DNA of 7,306 bases from Chloroflexota bacterium (lineage in GTDB: Bacteria > Chloroflexota > Anaerolineae > Anaerolineales > UBA4823): assembly GCA_030669775.1 (NCBI GenBank), contig DAOVCZ010000092.1:1-7306 (forward strand), written 5' to 3'. A program made the translations under genes and the position numbers. Below the pieces are notes generated by a model. The model saw nothing but the letters and a program-made list of their open reading frames with translations. It made no database searches and was not told where the DNA came from. Shown here piece by piece: positions 6,514 to 7,306 of this stretch (its first letter is position 1; every line of letters starts with the position of its first letter).

Positions 6514-6905
6514 AAAAGATCGGTACGCTGAACCAACCGCTCTCACAAGTTATCGCTGGTCTGGGTCACATGGATACGCTTGTCATTGCTGACGCCGGTT
6601 TACCGATTCCTGTGGAGACTCAACGCATCGATCTGGCTCTGACACGAGGCATTCCAGGATTTCTCGAAACATTGCGGGTAATCTTGGAAGAATTACAGGT
6701 GGAGCGAGCTATCGTCGCTGAAGAAATGATATCCACCAGCGCACAGATCTATGAGCAACTGCAGAACATGCTCCCGGAGATACCCATTGAAACCATATCA
6801 CACACAGAATTTAAAAACCGCACAGGCTCTGCGCGAGCGGTTGTGCGCACTGGGGAGTTCACCCCTTATGCTAATATTATCCTGGTAGCTGGGGTAGTTT
6901 TCTAA
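6510..6905 (+). CDS. rbsD: D-ribose pyranase
   Basis: This 131-residue cytoplasmic enzyme interconverts the pyranose and furanose forms of D-ribose, feeding ribokinase. The N-terminus MKKIGTLNQPLSQVIAGLGH is typical and puts the catalytic His at position 20, with Asp28 in ADAGLPIP. His98, Tyr120 and Asn122 (in TPYANIILVAG) fall at the positions known for RbsD active sites. The length matches the shorter Gram-positive type rather than the 139-residue E. coli protein. No part is missing. The ATG lies in an ATGA overlap with the rbsK stop (6510-6513), and GGGAGAG (6499-6505) stands 4 bases before it. Its TAA shares a base with the ATG of a 12-codon frame that leads into rbsC. Confidence 0.97.
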   Translation: MKKIGTLNQPLSQVIAGLGHMDTLVIADAGLPIPVETQRIDLALTRGIPGFLETLRVILEELQVERAIVAEEMISTSAQIYEQLQNMLPEIPIETISHTEFKNRTGSARAVVRTGEFTPYANIILVAGVVF

Positions 6906-6943
6906 TGACCTGGACTTTTGTTTCGCGGAGAATCTGCCTGTGA
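6905..6943 (+). CDS. 12-codon frame bridging rbsD and rbsC
   Basis: ATG 6905-6907 overlaps the rbsD stop as TAATG. The frame reads MTWTFVSRRICL and ends at TGA 6941-6943, which overlaps the rbsC start as GTGA. So terminating ribosomes could pass from rbsD through this frame to rbsC. It has no obvious Shine-Dalgarno of its own and would need reinitiation. It may be a coupling peptide, the leftover start of a lost gene, or an accident of short spacing. Confidence 0.3.
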   Translation: MTWTFVSRRICL

Positions 6944-7306
6944 GAACATCCCGTCTGCGTGAATTCTTGCAGCGTTATGGATTGGTTGTTTCCTTTTTGC
7001 TTCTTTGTCTTGCGCTGAGCTTGCTCTCGGATCGCTTTTTGACGGTCGGTAATCTGACGAATGTACTACGGCAATCCACGATCAACCTGATCATTGCGAT
7101 TGGCATGACTTACGTCATTCTAACAGCTGGTATTGATCTCTCGGTCGGGGCAGTATTAGCCCTGGCGACGGTGGTCACTGCAGATTTGCTCCAGCGAGGA
7201 GTTCCGATATTACCGACCATTCTGCTAGGCTTAACCCTGGGTGGAGTACTGGGAATGGCCAGCGGCTTGCTGATCTCGCGGGTCAAGGTGCCGCCGTTTG
7301 TGGCAA
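6940..7306 (+). CDS. rbsC: Ribose-type ABC transporter permease, 3' end beyond the window
   Basis: These are the first 122 residues of a membrane permease of the BPD_transp_2 / RbsC family, which forms the channel of a sugar ABC importer. A short basic N-terminus leads to a membrane helix at about 13-30, then the conserved SDRFLTVGNLTNVLRQSTIN (30-49), a helix near 50-63, the signature GIDLSVGAVLAL (64-75), another helix near 91-112, and VKVPPFVA at the edge. Full family members are about 310-340 residues, so about one third is visible. The start is GTG 6940, with CGGAG (6926-6930) 9 bases upstream; no ATG or GTG lies in frame between it and rbsD. Ribose is inferred from rbsK and rbsD; the family also carries xylose, galactose, AI-2 and others. 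The ATPase and binding-protein genes are not in the window. Confidence 0.92.
   Translation, partial: MRTSRLREFLQRYGLVVSFLLLCLALSLLSDRFLTVGNLTNVLRQSTINLIIAIGMTYVILTAGIDLSVGAVLALATVVTADLLQRGVPILPTILLGLTLGGVLGMASGLLISRVKVPPFVA

Noticed and set aside
1..7306. Mobile element, CRISPR array, tRNA or rRNA
   Set aside because: No transposase motif, terminal inverted repeats, regularly spaced repeats, cloverleaf or rRNA-like sequence was recognised anywhere in the window.

Overview
This is a bacterial chromosomal window with ordinary protein-coding content. The likeliest source is Chloroflexota (Anaerolineae-like). That guess rests on weak hints: a Thr/Pro-rich linker after a lipoprotein signal in the MscS protein, moderate GC content, and a LacI-headed sugar operon in the general style of that phylum. 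No rRNA, tRNA or other taxonomic marker is present. No CRISPR array, insertion sequence, integrase or phage gene was seen.

Left part (1-3229, all + strand). The window opens inside a SulP-family anion permease that keeps its C-terminal STAS domain. Next comes an MscS-type mechanosensitive channel with an unusual lipoprotein-type N-terminus. After it lies a small lipoprotein of unknown function with its own strong ribosome binding site. Two small hairpins separate the channel from the lipoprotein gene.

Middle part (3230-4546). About 430 bases show no convincing gene, although some short hydrophobic frames are present. They are followed by a strong intrinsic terminator and, on the - strand, a DUF1684 protein that ends into that terminator. 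A divergent region of 295 bases then separates the DUF1684 gene from the sugar operon. It holds a near-consensus sigma-70 promoter and two tandem operator-like repeats.

Right part (4450-7306, + strand). This is a tightly coupled ribose utilisation operon: a LacI/RbsR-type repressor, ribokinase (rbsK), D-ribose pyranase (rbsD), then the start of a ribose-type ABC permease (rbsC), which runs off the window. The first two junctions are 4-base ATGA overlaps. rbsD and rbsC are bridged by a 12-codon frame that overlaps both neighbours. The inferred logic is that the permease imports ribose, RbsD converts pyranose forms to forms usable by RbsK, RbsK makes ribose 5-phosphate, and the repressor shuts off the whole transcript, itself included, from operators just after the start site.

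I see no strong case for a wholly undescribed system. The best leads are the operator pair with its promoter, the lipoprotein-type MscS channel, the short bridging frame before rbsC together with the absence of rbsA at its common position, and the unexplained 3230-3658 interval.
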